Origin: Trebonia sp963811335
GTDB taxonomy: Bacteria > Actinomycetota > Actinomycetes > Streptosporangiales > Streptosporangiaceae
NCBI GenBank assembly: GCA_963811335.1
Contig: CAWERB010000030.1
Location: 186,001-250,000, forward strand
DNA: 64,000 nt
Direction: 5' to 3'
Shown: positions 16,558 to 27,413 of the stretch, piece by piece
Layout: every line of letters begins with the position of its first letter
Numbering within the stretch: position 1 is the stretch's first letter
Program-made: the position numbers and the translations under genes
The notes under the pieces: generated by a model
Told to the model about the DNA's origin: nothing
What the model saw: the letters and a program-made list of their open reading frames with translations, nothing else
Databases searched by the model: none

Positions 16558-17885
16558 GCTGGCTCGACCCAACGCGACCGGTGCCGGACGTGCGGACGGC
16601 GCTGCCCGGCCCGCTCGGGCAGGCGATCATTACCGCGGACCTCGCGGTCACCAGCGGGTCGCTGCCGCGCGCCTACCCGCTGGTGCCGCGGCGCGCGCTC
16701 GGCTCAGTCGTCGAGGACGCCGACGGGAACCTGTTCCTGGACTGCAACGCGGGCATCGCGGTGACGTCGACCGGGCACTGCCACCCGTCGGTGGTCGCGG
16801 CGGTGACCGAGCAGGCCGGTGAGCTGCTGCACTACTCGGCCAGCGACTTCTACCTGCCGATCTACTCGCGGATGTGCGCGGCGCTCGCCGCGACGGCGCC
16901 GATCTCCGGGCCGGTGCGCGTGTTCCTCACTAACTCCGGGGCCGAGGCGGTCGAGGGGTCGCTAAAGCTGGCGCGGTACGCGACCGGGCGGCCGTACGTG
17001 ATCAGCTTCTTCGGGGCGTTCCACGGGCGCTCCTACGGCGCGATGACGCTGACCGCGTCCAAGGCCAAGTACCACCAGGGCTTCGGGCCGCTGGTGCCCG
17101 GTGTCCTGCACGCGCCGTACGCGTACAACGTCATCGACCCAGTCACCGGCGCCCGCGCGCACGACGAGGAGGAGACGTTCACCTACCTGGAGGACGTGCT
17201 CTTCCGGTACCAGGTGCCGCCGACCGAGGTGGCGGCGATCTTCGTCGAGCCGGTGCAGGGCGAGGGCGGGTACATCGTGCCGCCCGCGTCCTGGCTGCGG
17301 CGGCTGCGCGCGCTGTGCGATCGCTATGGGATCCTGCTGGTCGCCGACGAGGTGCAGTCCGGCATGGGGCGGACCGGGCGGATGTGGGCGATCGAGCACT
17401 CGGGCGTCCAGCCCGACATCCTGATCAGCGCGAAGGGCATCGCCTCCGGGCTGCCGCTCGGCGCGTTCATGGCGCGGGCGCCGCTGATGGAGAAGTGGGG
17501 CGCGGGCGCGCACGGCTCCACCTACGGCGGCTCGCCGCTGCCGTGCGCCGCGGGGCTCGCCACGCTTTCCGTGATCGAGTCGCAGGGGCTGCTCGCGAAC
17601 GCGACCGCGGTCGGGGCGCAGCTGCTCGACGGGCTGCGGTCGATCTGGGACGACCACGCCGACGCGATCACCGACGTGCGCGGCGTCGGGCTGATGATCG
17701 GCATCGAGCTGCGCACCGCCGAGCTGGCCGAGCGGGTGCAGCAGCGGGCGTTCGAGCGCGGGCTGCTCGTGCTTGAGTGCGGGGAGAGCTCGATCCGGGT
17801 GTCGCCGCCGCTGGTGTTCACCCCCGACCAGGCGGCGACCGCGGTGAAGATCCTCGGCGAGGTCTTCGGCTCGCTGAACGGGTAG
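16554..17885 (+). CDS. Class III PLP aminotransferase (GabT/ArgD-like)
   Basis: 443-residue fold-type I aminotransferase acting on omega-amino groups. The Schiff-base lysine is in ISAKGIASGLPLGA, the aspartate that binds the pyridine nitrogen in LLVADEVQSGMGRTG, and the phosphate-binding region in TNSGAEAVEGSLKLAR. GTG 16554 overlaps the upstream aldehyde dehydrogenase stop (GTGA), so both are made from one message. The pair suggests a catabolic route for a diamine or amino acid with a terminal amino group; the exact donor is unknown. GTG 16554 rather than an upstream in-frame ATG is set by the overlap and homologue starts. Confidence 0.85.
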   Translation: MSWLDPTRPVPDVRTALPGPLGQAIITADLAVTSGSLPRAYPLVPRRALGSVVEDADGNLFLDCNAGIAVTSTGHCHPSVVAAVTEQAGELLHYSASDFYLPIYSRMCAALAATAPISGPVRVFLTNSGAEAVEGSLKLARYATGRPYVISFFGAFHGRSYGAMTLTASKAKYHQGFGPLVPGVLHAPYAYNVIDPVTGARAHDEEETFTYLEDVLFRYQVPPTEVAAIFVEPVQGEGGYIVPPASWLRRLRALCDRYGILLVADEVQSGMGRTGRMWAIEHSGVQPDILISAKGIASGLPLGAFMARAPLMEKWGAGAHGSTYGGSPLPCAAGLATLSVIESQGLLANATAVGAQLLDGLRSIWDDHADAITDVRGVGLMIGIELRTAELAERVQQRAFERGLLVLECGESSIRVSPPLVFTPDQAATAVKILGEVFGSLNG

Positions 17886-17954
17886 CGCATTGTTAGCCCG
17901 GTTAGGGACCAAACGGGAGGCGCGGGTGCGGCGGCGTGCGTTATCGTCACCAAG

Positions 17955-20759
17955 GTGCTGATCGGCCCGGCTGAAGCGACCTTTCTTCCTGACGTGGTTC
18001 CGCGGCGTGGCTCTTTTGCCTTCTGGCGTAACGGTGGCGGCCAAGACCAGGTTGAGCTGGTTTTCGAGGGCGGCCAGTATGGCGTGCGTAAGCGGATGGT
18101 CTCCGCGCGCGTCCTGCCGGTCTCAGCCGTGCTCCCGACGCTGCTGTCCATCGATCCGAACGGCAGTAGCGTGCCGCGCAGTCTCGGCGTGTGGGCCTCG
18201 GCCGCGACCGCGGGGGCCGGCCTGATCGCGCGCGGCCGCATTCTGCCCGCGGTCACCGCCGATGGCGCTGACGCATGGCGGGCCGGGCCGCTTGACCCCG
18301 ACGACGAGGCATGGCTGCGTAAGCTGGCCGCGGCCTTCCCGCCGGAGGCTCATGCGCTGGGCATCCCCGGGAGCCGGCCGATGCGGTTGCGGTCGCCCGA
18401 GTCGCTTATCCGTGACCTGTGGGACGCGATCGCCGACGTGATGGTACGGACGCCGGCCGCTCCCCGGGTTACCGGGTCACCAGCGTTCAGCGCGCCCGAG
18501 CCGGTACACGTCGGCGACCTGTCCGGCTGGCTGGCGGACAGCGCGGACGGTATGTCCGCCGGCGCACGGCTTGGACTCCGGGTCGAGTCCTGGCACCGGC
18601 CAGTGGACGCCGAGGACGCCGAGGACGCCGAGGAACCTGACGATACCGAGCCTGGCTTCCGCGTCGTGCTGCAGTTGCGCAGCAGCGCGGACCCGAGCCT
18701 GATTGTCGACGCCGCGGCACTCTGGGATCAGCCGCGGAGCGTGCTGTCGCGGTTCGGGGTGCGCGCGGAAACCGACCTGCTGCTCGCGCTCCGCAGGGGC
18801 GCGGCGGTGTGGCCGCCGCTCGGGGTGACACTTGGCCAGGCGCGGCCGGCCGGATTCGGGATCGACAATGACGCGATCGCGGACCTGCTCGGTTCGGCCG
18901 CGGAGGAACTCGCCGGGGTCGGCATCGAGGTGCTGTGGCCGAGCGCCCTGCTCGATGACGACCTCAAGGCGACAGCCGTCCCGATGCAGGCGCCCGGTCA
19001 GGTGACGGACGCCGGCCTGAACCTCGAGGCGTTGCTGAGCTTCCGGTGGCGGCTCACGCTTGGCGGCGAGGAACTCGACGAGACCGAGGTCGCGGAACTG
19101 GCGGAGGCGAAGCGGCCGCTGGTGCGGATCCGCGATCGCTGGGTGACGCTGAATCCGCTGCTGCTCGCGCGGCTTCGCCGGCCGCCGCGGACGCGCATGT
19201 CCACCATGGAGGCACTCGGCGCGGTCCTGGCCGGCTCCGTCGAGATCGACGGCGAGCGGGTCGAGGTCGCGGCCGAGGGAGCGCTCGCCGAACTGGCCAA
19301 CCAGGTCGCCGCGCTCGCCGCCGAACCCGAGGTACTCGATTCGATTCCCGGCCTCGCCGCGACGCTGCGCCCCTACCAGCGGCGTGGCGTCGCCTGGCTG
19401 GCGGGCATGTGCGCGGCGGGCTTCGGCGGCTGCCTGGCCGACGACATGGGCCTCGGCAAGACGATCCAGATCATCGCGCTCCACCTGCACCGCCGGGCGA
19501 CGGCAGCCGGGCCGACCCTGGTCATCTGCCCGGCCTCCCTGCTTGGCACCTGGGAACGGGAGATCCGCAAGTTCGCGCCCGGCGTGCCCGTGCGCCGCTT
19601 CCACGGCGGCGAACGGCACCTGTCCGGCGTCGCGTCCGACGAGTTCGTGCTGGTGACCTACGGGATCCTGCTGCGCGACGCCACGCGGCTCGGCGAGATC
19701 CACTGGGGCCTGCTCGTCGCGGACGAGGCGCAGGCCGTGAAGAACCCAGAATCGCGCAGCGCGCGGGCACTGCGGGAACTGCCGGCCGCCGCCCGGGTGG
19801 CGCTAACCGGCACGCCCGTGGAGAACCGGCTGGCCGACCTGTGGGCGATCCTGGACTGGACCACGCCGGGCCTGCTCGGTCATCTCGAAGGATTCACCCG
19901 GAGCATCGCGGTACCGATCGAGCGCTACCGGGATCCCGATACCACGGCGCGCTTCTCCAGGCTCATCCGCCCGTTCCTGCTGCGCCGCAAGAAGTCCGAC
20001 CCGGGCATCGCGCCTGAGCTGCCACCGAAGACCGAGACCGACCGTATCGTGCCGCTGACGAGCGAGCAGGTCACGCTGTACGAGGCCGTGGTGCGGGAGA
20101 CGATGGCCGCGATCGCGGAGGCTGAGGGAATCGAGCGGGCCGGCCTGGTCTTCAAGTTGCTCACCGCGCTGAAGCAGATTTGCAACCATCCCGCGCAGTA
20201 CCTCAAGCAGACGGACGGCTCCTACGCGGGGCGGTCGGGGAAGCTTGCCGCGTTCGATGAACTGCTTGACATCATCCTCGCCTCCGGCGAGTCGATGCTC
20301 GTGTTCACCCAGTTCACGCAGCTCGCCGCCATCCTGCAAGAGCACCTCGACCGGCGCGGGATCGGTTCGCTGTTCCTCCACGGCGGCACGCCGGTGCACC
20401 GCAGGGAGGAGATGGTCGAGGAGTTCCAGGCAGGTAAGGCGCCGGTGTTCCTGTTGTCGCTCAAGGCCGGGGGCACCGGCCTGACGCTGACCCGCGCCAG
20501 CCACGTGCTGCACTACGACCGCTGGTGGAATCCAGCGGTGGAGGACCAGGCCACGGACCGCGCCTACCGGATCGGGCAGGACAAACCGGTCCAGGTGCAC
20601 CGGCTCATCACCGAGGGCACCCTGGAGGACCGCATCGCTGATCTCCTGGAGAAGAAACGCGACCTGGCAGAGGCGGTCGTCGGATCCGGCGAGGGATGGA
20701 TCACCGACCTGTCCGACGATGAGCTCGCCGAGCTCGTTTCCCTCCGGGAGACCGGATGA
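17955..20759 (+). CDS. SNF2-family helicase
   Basis: 934-residue Swi2/Snf2 ATPase. The N-terminal half is the bacterial SNF2-associated region (from MLIGPAEATFLPD). The ATPase core has Walker A in ADDMGLGKTIQII, the DEAD-like box LLVADEAQAVKN, motif III ALTGTPVENRLADLWA, and motifs V/VI in SLKAGGTGLTLTRA and DRAYRIGQDKPVQVHRL. Such proteins translocate on double-stranded DNA and remodel protein-DNA complexes; the bacterial role is unclear, often repair or transcription recycling. Its stop overlaps a SWIM-domain gene by four bases, a conserved actinobacterial pairing. The frame is intact over 2.8 kb. Confidence 0.9.
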   Translation: MLIGPAEATFLPDVVPRRGSFAFWRNGGGQDQVELVFEGGQYGVRKRMVSARVLPVSAVLPTLLSIDPNGSSVPRSLGVWASAATAGAGLIARGRILPAVTADGADAWRAGPLDPDDEAWLRKLAAAFPPEAHALGIPGSRPMRLRSPESLIRDLWDAIADVMVRTPAAPRVTGSPAFSAPEPVHVGDLSGWLADSADGMSAGARLGLRVESWHRPVDAEDAEDAEEPDDTEPGFRVVLQLRSSADPSLIVDAAALWDQPRSVLSRFGVRAETDLLLALRRGAAVWPPLGVTLGQARPAGFGIDNDAIADLLGSAAEELAGVGIEVLWPSALLDDDLKATAVPMQAPGQVTDAGLNLEALLSFRWRLTLGGEELDETEVAELAEAKRPLVRIRDRWVTLNPLLLARLRRPPRTRMSTMEALGAVLAGSVEIDGERVEVAAEGALAELANQVAALAAEPEVLDSIPGLAATLRPYQRRGVAWLAGMCAAGFGGCLADDMGLGKTIQIIALHLHRRATAAGPTLVICPASLLGTWEREIRKFAPGVPVRRFHGGERHLSGVASDEFVLVTYGILLRDATRLGEIHWGLLVADEAQAVKNPESRSARALRELPAAARVALTGTPVENRLADLWAILDWTTPGLLGHLEGFTRSIAVPIERYRDPDTTARFSRLIRPFLLRRKKSDPGIAPELPPKTETDRIVPLTSEQVTLYEAVVRETMAAIAEAEGIERAGLVFKLLTALKQICNHPAQYLKQTDGSYAGRSGKLAAFDELLDIILASGESMLVFTQFTQLAAILQEHLDRRGIGSLFLHGGTPVHRREEMVEEFQAGKAPVFLLSLKAGGTGLTLTRASHVLHYDRWWNPAVEDQATDRAYRIGQDKPVQVHRLITEGTLEDRIADLLEKKRDLAEAVVGSGEGWITDLSDDELAELVSLRETG

Positions 20760-21967
20760 CCGGCGAGCGGAGCTGGTGGGCGTCCGCCTGGATCAGCACC
20801 TTCGAGGAGCGGTCACGGCTGGACCCTAACCGGATGCCGCGCGGCGAGGAGTGCGCCGCCAGCGGCCAGGTCGGGGACCTGACGGTGCTGCCGGGCGAGG
20901 CGCGGGCCAGGGCTCAGGGCCGGATGGCCGTGCCGTACGACATCCGGATCAGGGTCAGGCCCTTCACCGACCAGGAATGGGACCGGGTACTCGACGTGAT
21001 CTCCGCTCATGTCGGCCGCGCGGCGGCGCTGCTGGACGGTGAGCTGCCGCCCGAGATAGCCCAGGACGTGGCGAGCACCGGGCTGGATCTGGTCCCGGGC
21101 GTCGCGGAGGTCGGGCCGCGGTGCACCTGCCCCGACGAGGCCGAGCCCTGCAAGCACTCGGCGGGCGCATGCTTCCTGGTCGCCGACGCCCTCGACACCG
21201 ACCCCTTCGTGCTGCTCCTGCTGCGCGGCCGAACCCGCGACGAAGTCCTGGCGGGACTCCGGTCCCGGCGCCGCGCGGCGGAGCCGGGACCGGCCTGGGA
21301 ACGTACGGAAGCCGTGCAGGACACCGGCGTCGACGCGCGAGAGGTGTTCGCCGCCCCGCAGAAGCGAAGCCCCATCCCCACACCGCCGCTGCCGCCCGCG
21401 CACGCCGGGCACCCGTCGGCCATCCCGGTGGACCCGCCCGCGGCGTACCCGGGGCTGCGCGAGGACCTGGTCGGCCTGGCCACCGACGCCGCCCGGCGCG
21501 CGTGGGAACTCGTGACCGGCGCGAGCCCCGACGCCGCCCTCGGCCTTGACGAGGACGCCGACCTTGCCCGGCGGGCCGACATCGCCTTCGGCACGCCGGC
21601 CTTCGGCCGGATCGCCGAGCGCAGCGGAGTCGACGGCCGGCTGCTGGCGCGGACGGCGCTAGCGTGGCGGTACGGCGGCCAGGCCGGGCTTGAGACCCTC
21701 ACTTCCGGCTGGATCCCCCACGAGGAACAGCCCGACGCGGCTGATCTGCTGAAGGGAGCGGTGACCGCGCTCCGCGGCGCCACCGGGGAACCAGCCTATG
21801 TGGTAGCGAACAGGGTGACCGCCAACCGCGTCCAGGTGCGTCTCGGGCGTGACCTGCTGTGGTACCCGTACCTGAGTTCCGGCGAGGACTGGGAGCCCGC
21901 CGGCGCGCCGCATGCCGACCCCGCACGAGCCATCGAGGTCGCGGGGCTCGCCCGCCCCCGTCGTTAG
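20756..21967 (+). CDS. SWIM zinc-finger protein partner of the SNF2 helicase
   Basis: 403-residue protein with one SWIM motif near residue 120: RCTCPDEAEPCKH fits CxCx(n)CxH, a zinc site that binds DNA or protein. The region before it (DQEWDRVLDVISAHVGRAA) and the following LLLRGRTRDEVLAGLRSRR are typical of these proteins. ATG 20756 overlaps the helicase stop (ATGA). The SWIM protein probably guides or stabilises the helicase on its substrate (inference from the pairing). Confidence 0.85.
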   Translation: MTGERSWWASAWISTFEERSRLDPNRMPRGEECAASGQVGDLTVLPGEARARAQGRMAVPYDIRIRVRPFTDQEWDRVLDVISAHVGRAAALLDGELPPEIAQDVASTGLDLVPGVAEVGPRCTCPDEAEPCKHSAGACFLVADALDTDPFVLLLLRGRTRDEVLAGLRSRRRAAEPGPAWERTEAVQDTGVDAREVFAAPQKRSPIPTPPLPPAHAGHPSAIPVDPPAAYPGLREDLVGLATDAARRAWELVTGASPDAALGLDEDADLARRADIAFGTPAFGRIAERSGVDGRLLARTALAWRYGGQAGLETLTSGWIPHEEQPDAADLLKGAVTALRGATGEPAYVVANRVTANRVQVRLGRDLLWYPYLSSGEDWEPAGAPHADPARAIEVAGLARPRR

Positions 21968-22029
21968 ACCTGGGTGCGCTAGGCGGAGGCGACACCGGTC
22001 CCGGGCGGCTCCCCGTGTTCGTGGCTGAG

Positions 22030-22263
22030 CTAGAGGACGAAGGGGATGAGCATTTTCGTCCTGGCCTTGTAGGCCGGGTACGTGTCAGGGAACTCCCTGG
22101 CCAGGAACTTCTCCTCCCGCGTCGCGCTGAAGATGAAGAAGCCGACCAGGACGGCGGCCACGATCAGGCCGTACAGGCCGATCCGCAGCGCGGAGCACAG
22201 GCTCGACTGGTCACGGCTGGCCTTGGCGGTGAAGGCGGCGAGCAGCCAGCCAATCCAGGCTGA
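22030..22263 (-). pseudogene. Isoprenylcysteine methyltransferase-like membrane protein, broken
   Basis: An open minus-strand frame of about 77 codons with no start codon ends in EEKFLAREFPDTYPAYKART and KMLIPFVL, the typical end of ICMT/phospholipid methyltransferase family proteins. Just upstream an ATG with a good ribosome site reads MAC then TGA, and hydrophobic sequence (WIGWLLAAFTAKASR) resumes beyond the stop. The central SAM-binding part is absent, so the gene appears to have lost its middle and gained a stop or shift. It lies directly after the terminator of the aldehyde dehydrogenase gene. Confidence 0.5.
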
Positions 22264-22281
22264 TCAGCAGGCCATCTTCCT

Positions 22282-22315
22282 GTCCCGTTGCGCCGATGCT
22301 CCGGCGCAACGGGAC
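22282..22315 (-). terminator. Intrinsic terminator after the aldehyde dehydrogenase gene
   Basis: Perfect 13-bp inverted repeat GTCCCGTTGCGCC (22282-22294) with 22303-22315, loop of eight, 16 bases past the stop of the minus-strand aldehyde dehydrogenase. Confidence 0.7.
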
Positions 22316-22330
22316 GCTGGCGCCTCGGCC

Positions 22331-23707
22331 CTACCGCTGGACGTAGAACAGGCGCTTGTTCACGAACTCGTCGATGCCGAGCGGGCCGAGCTCACGGCCG
22401 AAGCCGGAGCGCTTGGTCCCGCCGAACGGCAGGTCCGCGCCCTCCCCGGCCGGGGTGTTGACGTTGGCCATGCCGACCTCGAGCTGCTGGGCGACCCGCG
22501 TCGCGCGCTCCTCGTCGGTCGACCAGACCGCGCCGCCGAGGCCGAAGTCCACCACGTTGGCGAGCTGCACGGCCTCCTCGTCGCTGCCGACCTTGTAGAC
22601 GACGGCGACCGGGCCGAACAGTTCCTCCCTGTAGGCGCGCATCTCCGGGGTGACCCCAGTGAGCACGGCCGGGGCGAAGTACGCGCCGCCGTCCGCGAGG
22701 GTGCCGCCGACGTGCAGCGTCGCGCCCTTCGACACGGCGTCCTGCACCTGGGCGAGCAGGTTCTCCGCCGCCTTGCGCGACACCATCGGGCTGTACGCCT
22801 CGTCGGAGTCGTCGCCCGCCGGGCGCGGCGTCATCGCGGCGGCCCGCTTCACCAGGGCGGCCACGAAGTCGTCGTACATGTCGTTCATGACGATCAGCCG
22901 CTTGTTGGAGTTGCAGGCCTGGCCGACGTTCTCCATCCGGGTCGCCCAGGCGGTCTCCGCCGCCCCCTCCACGTCGGGGCTGTCCAGGACGATGTACGGG
23001 TCGGATCCGCCGAGCTCGAGTACGACCTTCTTGAGGTTGCGCCCGGCCTGCGCCGCGACCACGGTGCCCGCCCGCTCGGAGCCGGTCAGCGACACCCCGC
23101 GCAGCCGCGGGTCGGCGATCATGTCGGCCACCTGCTCGTGGGTCGCGAAGATGTTCGTGTAGACGCCCTCGGGCACCCCGGCGTCCTTCATGATCTGCGC
23201 GATCGCGAGGGCCGAGGTGGGGCAGTTCTCGGCGTGCTTGACGATGACGGTGTTGCCGACGACGAGCGCGGGCGCTGCGAACCGGGCCACCTGGTAGTAC
23301 GGGTAGTTCCACGGCATCACGCCGAGCACCGGGCCGACCGGCAGGTACTCCACCCGCGCGGAGTCATGCCCGGGCAGCGGCCGGTCGGCGAGCAGCTCCG
23401 GGCCGTTGTCGGCGTAGTAGCCGAAGATGGCGGTGCAGAACTCGGCCTCCCCGACGCCCTGCGCGGGCCGCTTGCCCATCTCCTTGGTGATCAGCGCGGC
23501 CAGGTCGGCGGCCCGCTCGGTGAACAGCTCGGCGACCCGCTTGACGATGGCGGCGCGCTCGGCCACCGGCCGCCGCTTCCATTCCGCGAAGGCTTCGGTG
23601 GCGGCGCTGAGCGCGCCCTCGACCTCGGCGTCCGTGGCGAAGGGGAAGGTCTGCGACACCTCGCCGGTCGCGGGGTCGGTCACCTGATAGGGCGGGGTCT
23701 GCGTCAT
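22331..23707 (-). CDS. NAD(P)-dependent succinate-semialdehyde-type dehydrogenase
   Basis: 458-residue aldehyde dehydrogenase closest in pattern to the succinate-semialdehyde dehydrogenases that begin directly with VTDPATGE. GVMPWNYPYYQVARF is the substrate loop, ELGGSDPYIVL carries the catalytic glutamate and GQACNSNKRLIV the catalytic cysteine. KHAENCPTSALAIAQ, where other ALDHs have KPSE, is typical of the NADP-type group. It would oxidise succinate semialdehyde or a similar short aldehyde and could complete a GABA-type route begun by the aminotransferase at 16554 (inference; they are not in one operon). ATG 23707, and a hairpin terminator follows. Confidence 0.85.
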   Translation of the reverse strand: MTQTPPYQVTDPATGEVSQTFPFATDAEVEGALSAATEAFAEWKRRPVAERAAIVKRVAELFTERAADLAALITKEMGKRPAQGVGEAEFCTAIFGYYADNGPELLADRPLPGHDSARVEYLPVGPVLGVMPWNYPYYQVARFAAPALVVGNTVIVKHAENCPTSALAIAQIMKDAGVPEGVYTNIFATHEQVADMIADPRLRGVSLTGSERAGTVVAAQAGRNLKKVVLELGGSDPYIVLDSPDVEGAAETAWATRMENVGQACNSNKRLIVMNDMYDDFVAALVKRAAAMTPRPAGDDSDEAYSPMVSRKAAENLLAQVQDAVSKGATLHVGGTLADGGAYFAPAVLTGVTPEMRAYREELFGPVAVVYKVGSDEEAVQLANVVDFGLGGAVWSTDEERATRVAQQLEVGMANVNTPAGEGADLPFGGTKRSGFGRELGPLGIDEFVNKRLFYVQR

Positions 23708-23812
23708 TGCCTGCTCCCGGAGTCGCTGTGGTACATGATTCCGACGACAACGTTACGGGAGGGAAGGTACCCGGCCAGCAGCAGGCCGTCCACCTGCGAC
23801 GCGGCGCGGCGA

Positions 23813-24352
23813 CTAGTCGGCGCTCGCGCAGGCCGCATCCAGCAGCTTCGCGTTCGATACGCTCGCCGCCGCCCCGGTGCTGGCCAGGCCGAAGGCGGCG
23901 TTGATCTGGCTGAAGGCGGGGTCGGTCTTGAGCGGCTTGTTGGCCATGAACGCCGGCCGCCACGCGGGGCCGGAGAACCACTCCTCAAGCTGGTACGGGG
24001 TGTCGGCGCGGAGCCGGCCGACGTAATCATCCCGCAGCCCCGCCCACTGCTCGCACACGGCGAGAGCGTCCATGCCGTCCGTGCTCGCTGGGAACGTCCC
24101 GTAGCTCATCGAGCCGAGCACCGGCACCGTCTGCGGTGTCACGGTGGCCATGGCCGTGGCCGTGGCCGAACCCGGCGTCTGCCCGGGTGCGAGCGACGAT
24201 GATGACGACCGGCTGGCGCACCCGCTCGCCAGCAGCGCCAGCAGCGCGGCCAGCGCCACCAGTGCCAGCAGCGGCAACCGCGCCGGCCCGGACGCGGCCG
24301 ATCCCGCGCGCACGGCACGCCGTGACCTCCCCGCCCCCATGGGATCGCTCAC
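23813..24352 (-). CDS. Predicted lipoprotein of unknown function
   Basis: 179-residue secreted protein. An arginine-rich N-terminus is followed by a hydrophobic stretch (LPLLALVALAALLALLASGC) ending in the lipobox LASGC, so it is probably anchored in the outer face of the membrane through Cys45. A serine-rich linker follows, then a small domain with AVCEQWAGLRDDYVGRLR and a C-terminal cysteine (DAACASAD) that may pair with CEQW. No family is recognised. It is divergent from furA with about 190 bp between, containing a 20-bp near-palindrome. Confidence 0.7.
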   Translation of the reverse strand: MSDPMGAGRSRRAVRAGSAASGPARLPLLALVALAALLALLASGCASRSSSSSLAPGQTPGSATATAMATVTPQTVPVLGSMSYGTFPASTDGMDALAVCEQWAGLRDDYVGRLRADTPYQLEEWFSGPAWRPAFMANKPLKTDPAFSQINAAFGLASTGAAASVSNAKLLDAACASAD

Positions 24353-24415
24353 CTTCTGCCCCGCCGGTTTCCCCGTTCACCAGCCCGGCGCCTGGGCACA
24401 ACAAGCTCTATCGGA

Positions 24416-24435
24416 CAGTAATCAATTGATCACTG
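24416..24435. promoter_or_regulatory. 20-bp near-palindrome upstream of the lipoprotein and furA genes
   Basis: CAGTAATCAATTGATCACTG is symmetric except for one base pair, A/T-rich in a GC-rich genome, and placed between divergent genes. It is a candidate operator; no protein can be named. Confidence 0.45.
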
Positions 24436-24498
24436 CGAGTGTATCAGCGGGCAGCCGCCGGCGAAACGAAACGGCCTCTCCACGTCGGCCGCTAAACA

Positions 24499-24531
24499 AC
24501 TTGAGTTCTTCGTTAACTTGAACTCTTCGCC
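24499..24531 (+). promoter_or_regulatory. Candidate FurA/CatR operator and promoter
   Basis: AACTTGAGTTCTTCG and AACTTGAACTCTTCG form an 18-bp-spaced direct repeat, and GAGTTC/GAACTC inside it make an inverted repeat. The site lies 15 bases before the furA start, where FurA-type autoregulatory sites are found in mycobacteria and streptomycetes. Confidence 0.55.
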
Positions 24532-24545
24532 TTTATGGGGATAAG

Positions 24546-24986
24546 TTGACCAATGTGAACGCGGCCCCCATCCCAAGCACCGCCAGTGAGCTGCGCGGTG
24601 CCGGCCTGCGGGTGACGGCCGTCCGCGTCGCGCTGCTCGAGACCGTCAGGGATGGCGACCACCTCGGCGTCGACGGGGTCGCGGAAGGGGTGCGGACCCG
24701 GGTGGGCCACGTGTCCCTGCAGGCGGTTTACGAGGCGCTGCACGCGCTCACCGCGGCGGGGCTGGTGCGCCGCATCGAGCCGGCCGGCGGCCCGCCCCGC
24801 TACGAGGGACGGGTCGGGGACAACCATCACCATCTCGTCTGCCGGTCGTGCGGCGTGGTCGCCGACGTCGACTGCGCGGTCGGCGAGGCGCCGTGCCTGG
24901 TCCCCTCGGACGACCGCGGCTTCAGCCTGGATGAGGCCGAAGTGATCTACTGGGGACTATGCGCTAACTGCTCACCGCACACCTAA
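24546..24986 (+). CDS. furA: FurA/CatR-type peroxide-responsive regulator
   Basis: 146-residue Fur-family repressor. The N-terminal winged helix (ELRGAGLRVTAVRVALLETV, SLQAVYEALHALTAAGLVRR) is followed by the metal-binding part: HHHLVCRSCG holds the regulatory histidines and first CxxC, and GLCANC near the end gives the second CxxC of the structural zinc. It lies 53 bp before katG, the arrangement of FurA-KatG in mycobacteria and FurS/CatR in streptomycetes, where the repressor is oxidised by peroxide and releases katG. Start is TTG 24546 or GTG 24555; GGGGA lies close to the first. Confidence 0.85.
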   Translation: MTNVNAAPIPSTASELRGAGLRVTAVRVALLETVRDGDHLGVDGVAEGVRTRVGHVSLQAVYEALHALTAAGLVRRIEPAGGPPRYEGRVGDNHHHLVCRSCGVVADVDCAVGEAPCLVPSDDRGFSLDEAEVIYWGLCANCSPHT

Positions 24987-25039
24987 CCAGCCTGAAATTC
25001 CTGAACACCGCTGATCCGACAAGCCCGGAGGCATTTCTC

Positions 25040-27292
<2,253 letters not shown>

Positions 27293-27310
27293 CGGTCCTT
27301 CCGTTCCTGG

Positions 27311-27346
27311 ACGCCCAGGCCGGACCGCAGGGGCTGGCCTGGGCGT
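27311..27346 (+). terminator. Probable terminator after katG
   Basis: Inverted repeat ACGCCCAGGCC (27311-27321) with GGCCTGGGCGT (27336-27346), loop of 14, starting 18 bases after the katG stop; no clear T-tract. Confidence 0.5.
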
Positions 27347-27413
27347 TCGCGTGTCCCGCCGCGTCGGGTCACGCCCTGGTCATCCATCCCGAACGGGCGG
27401 GTGGCTGCGCCGG

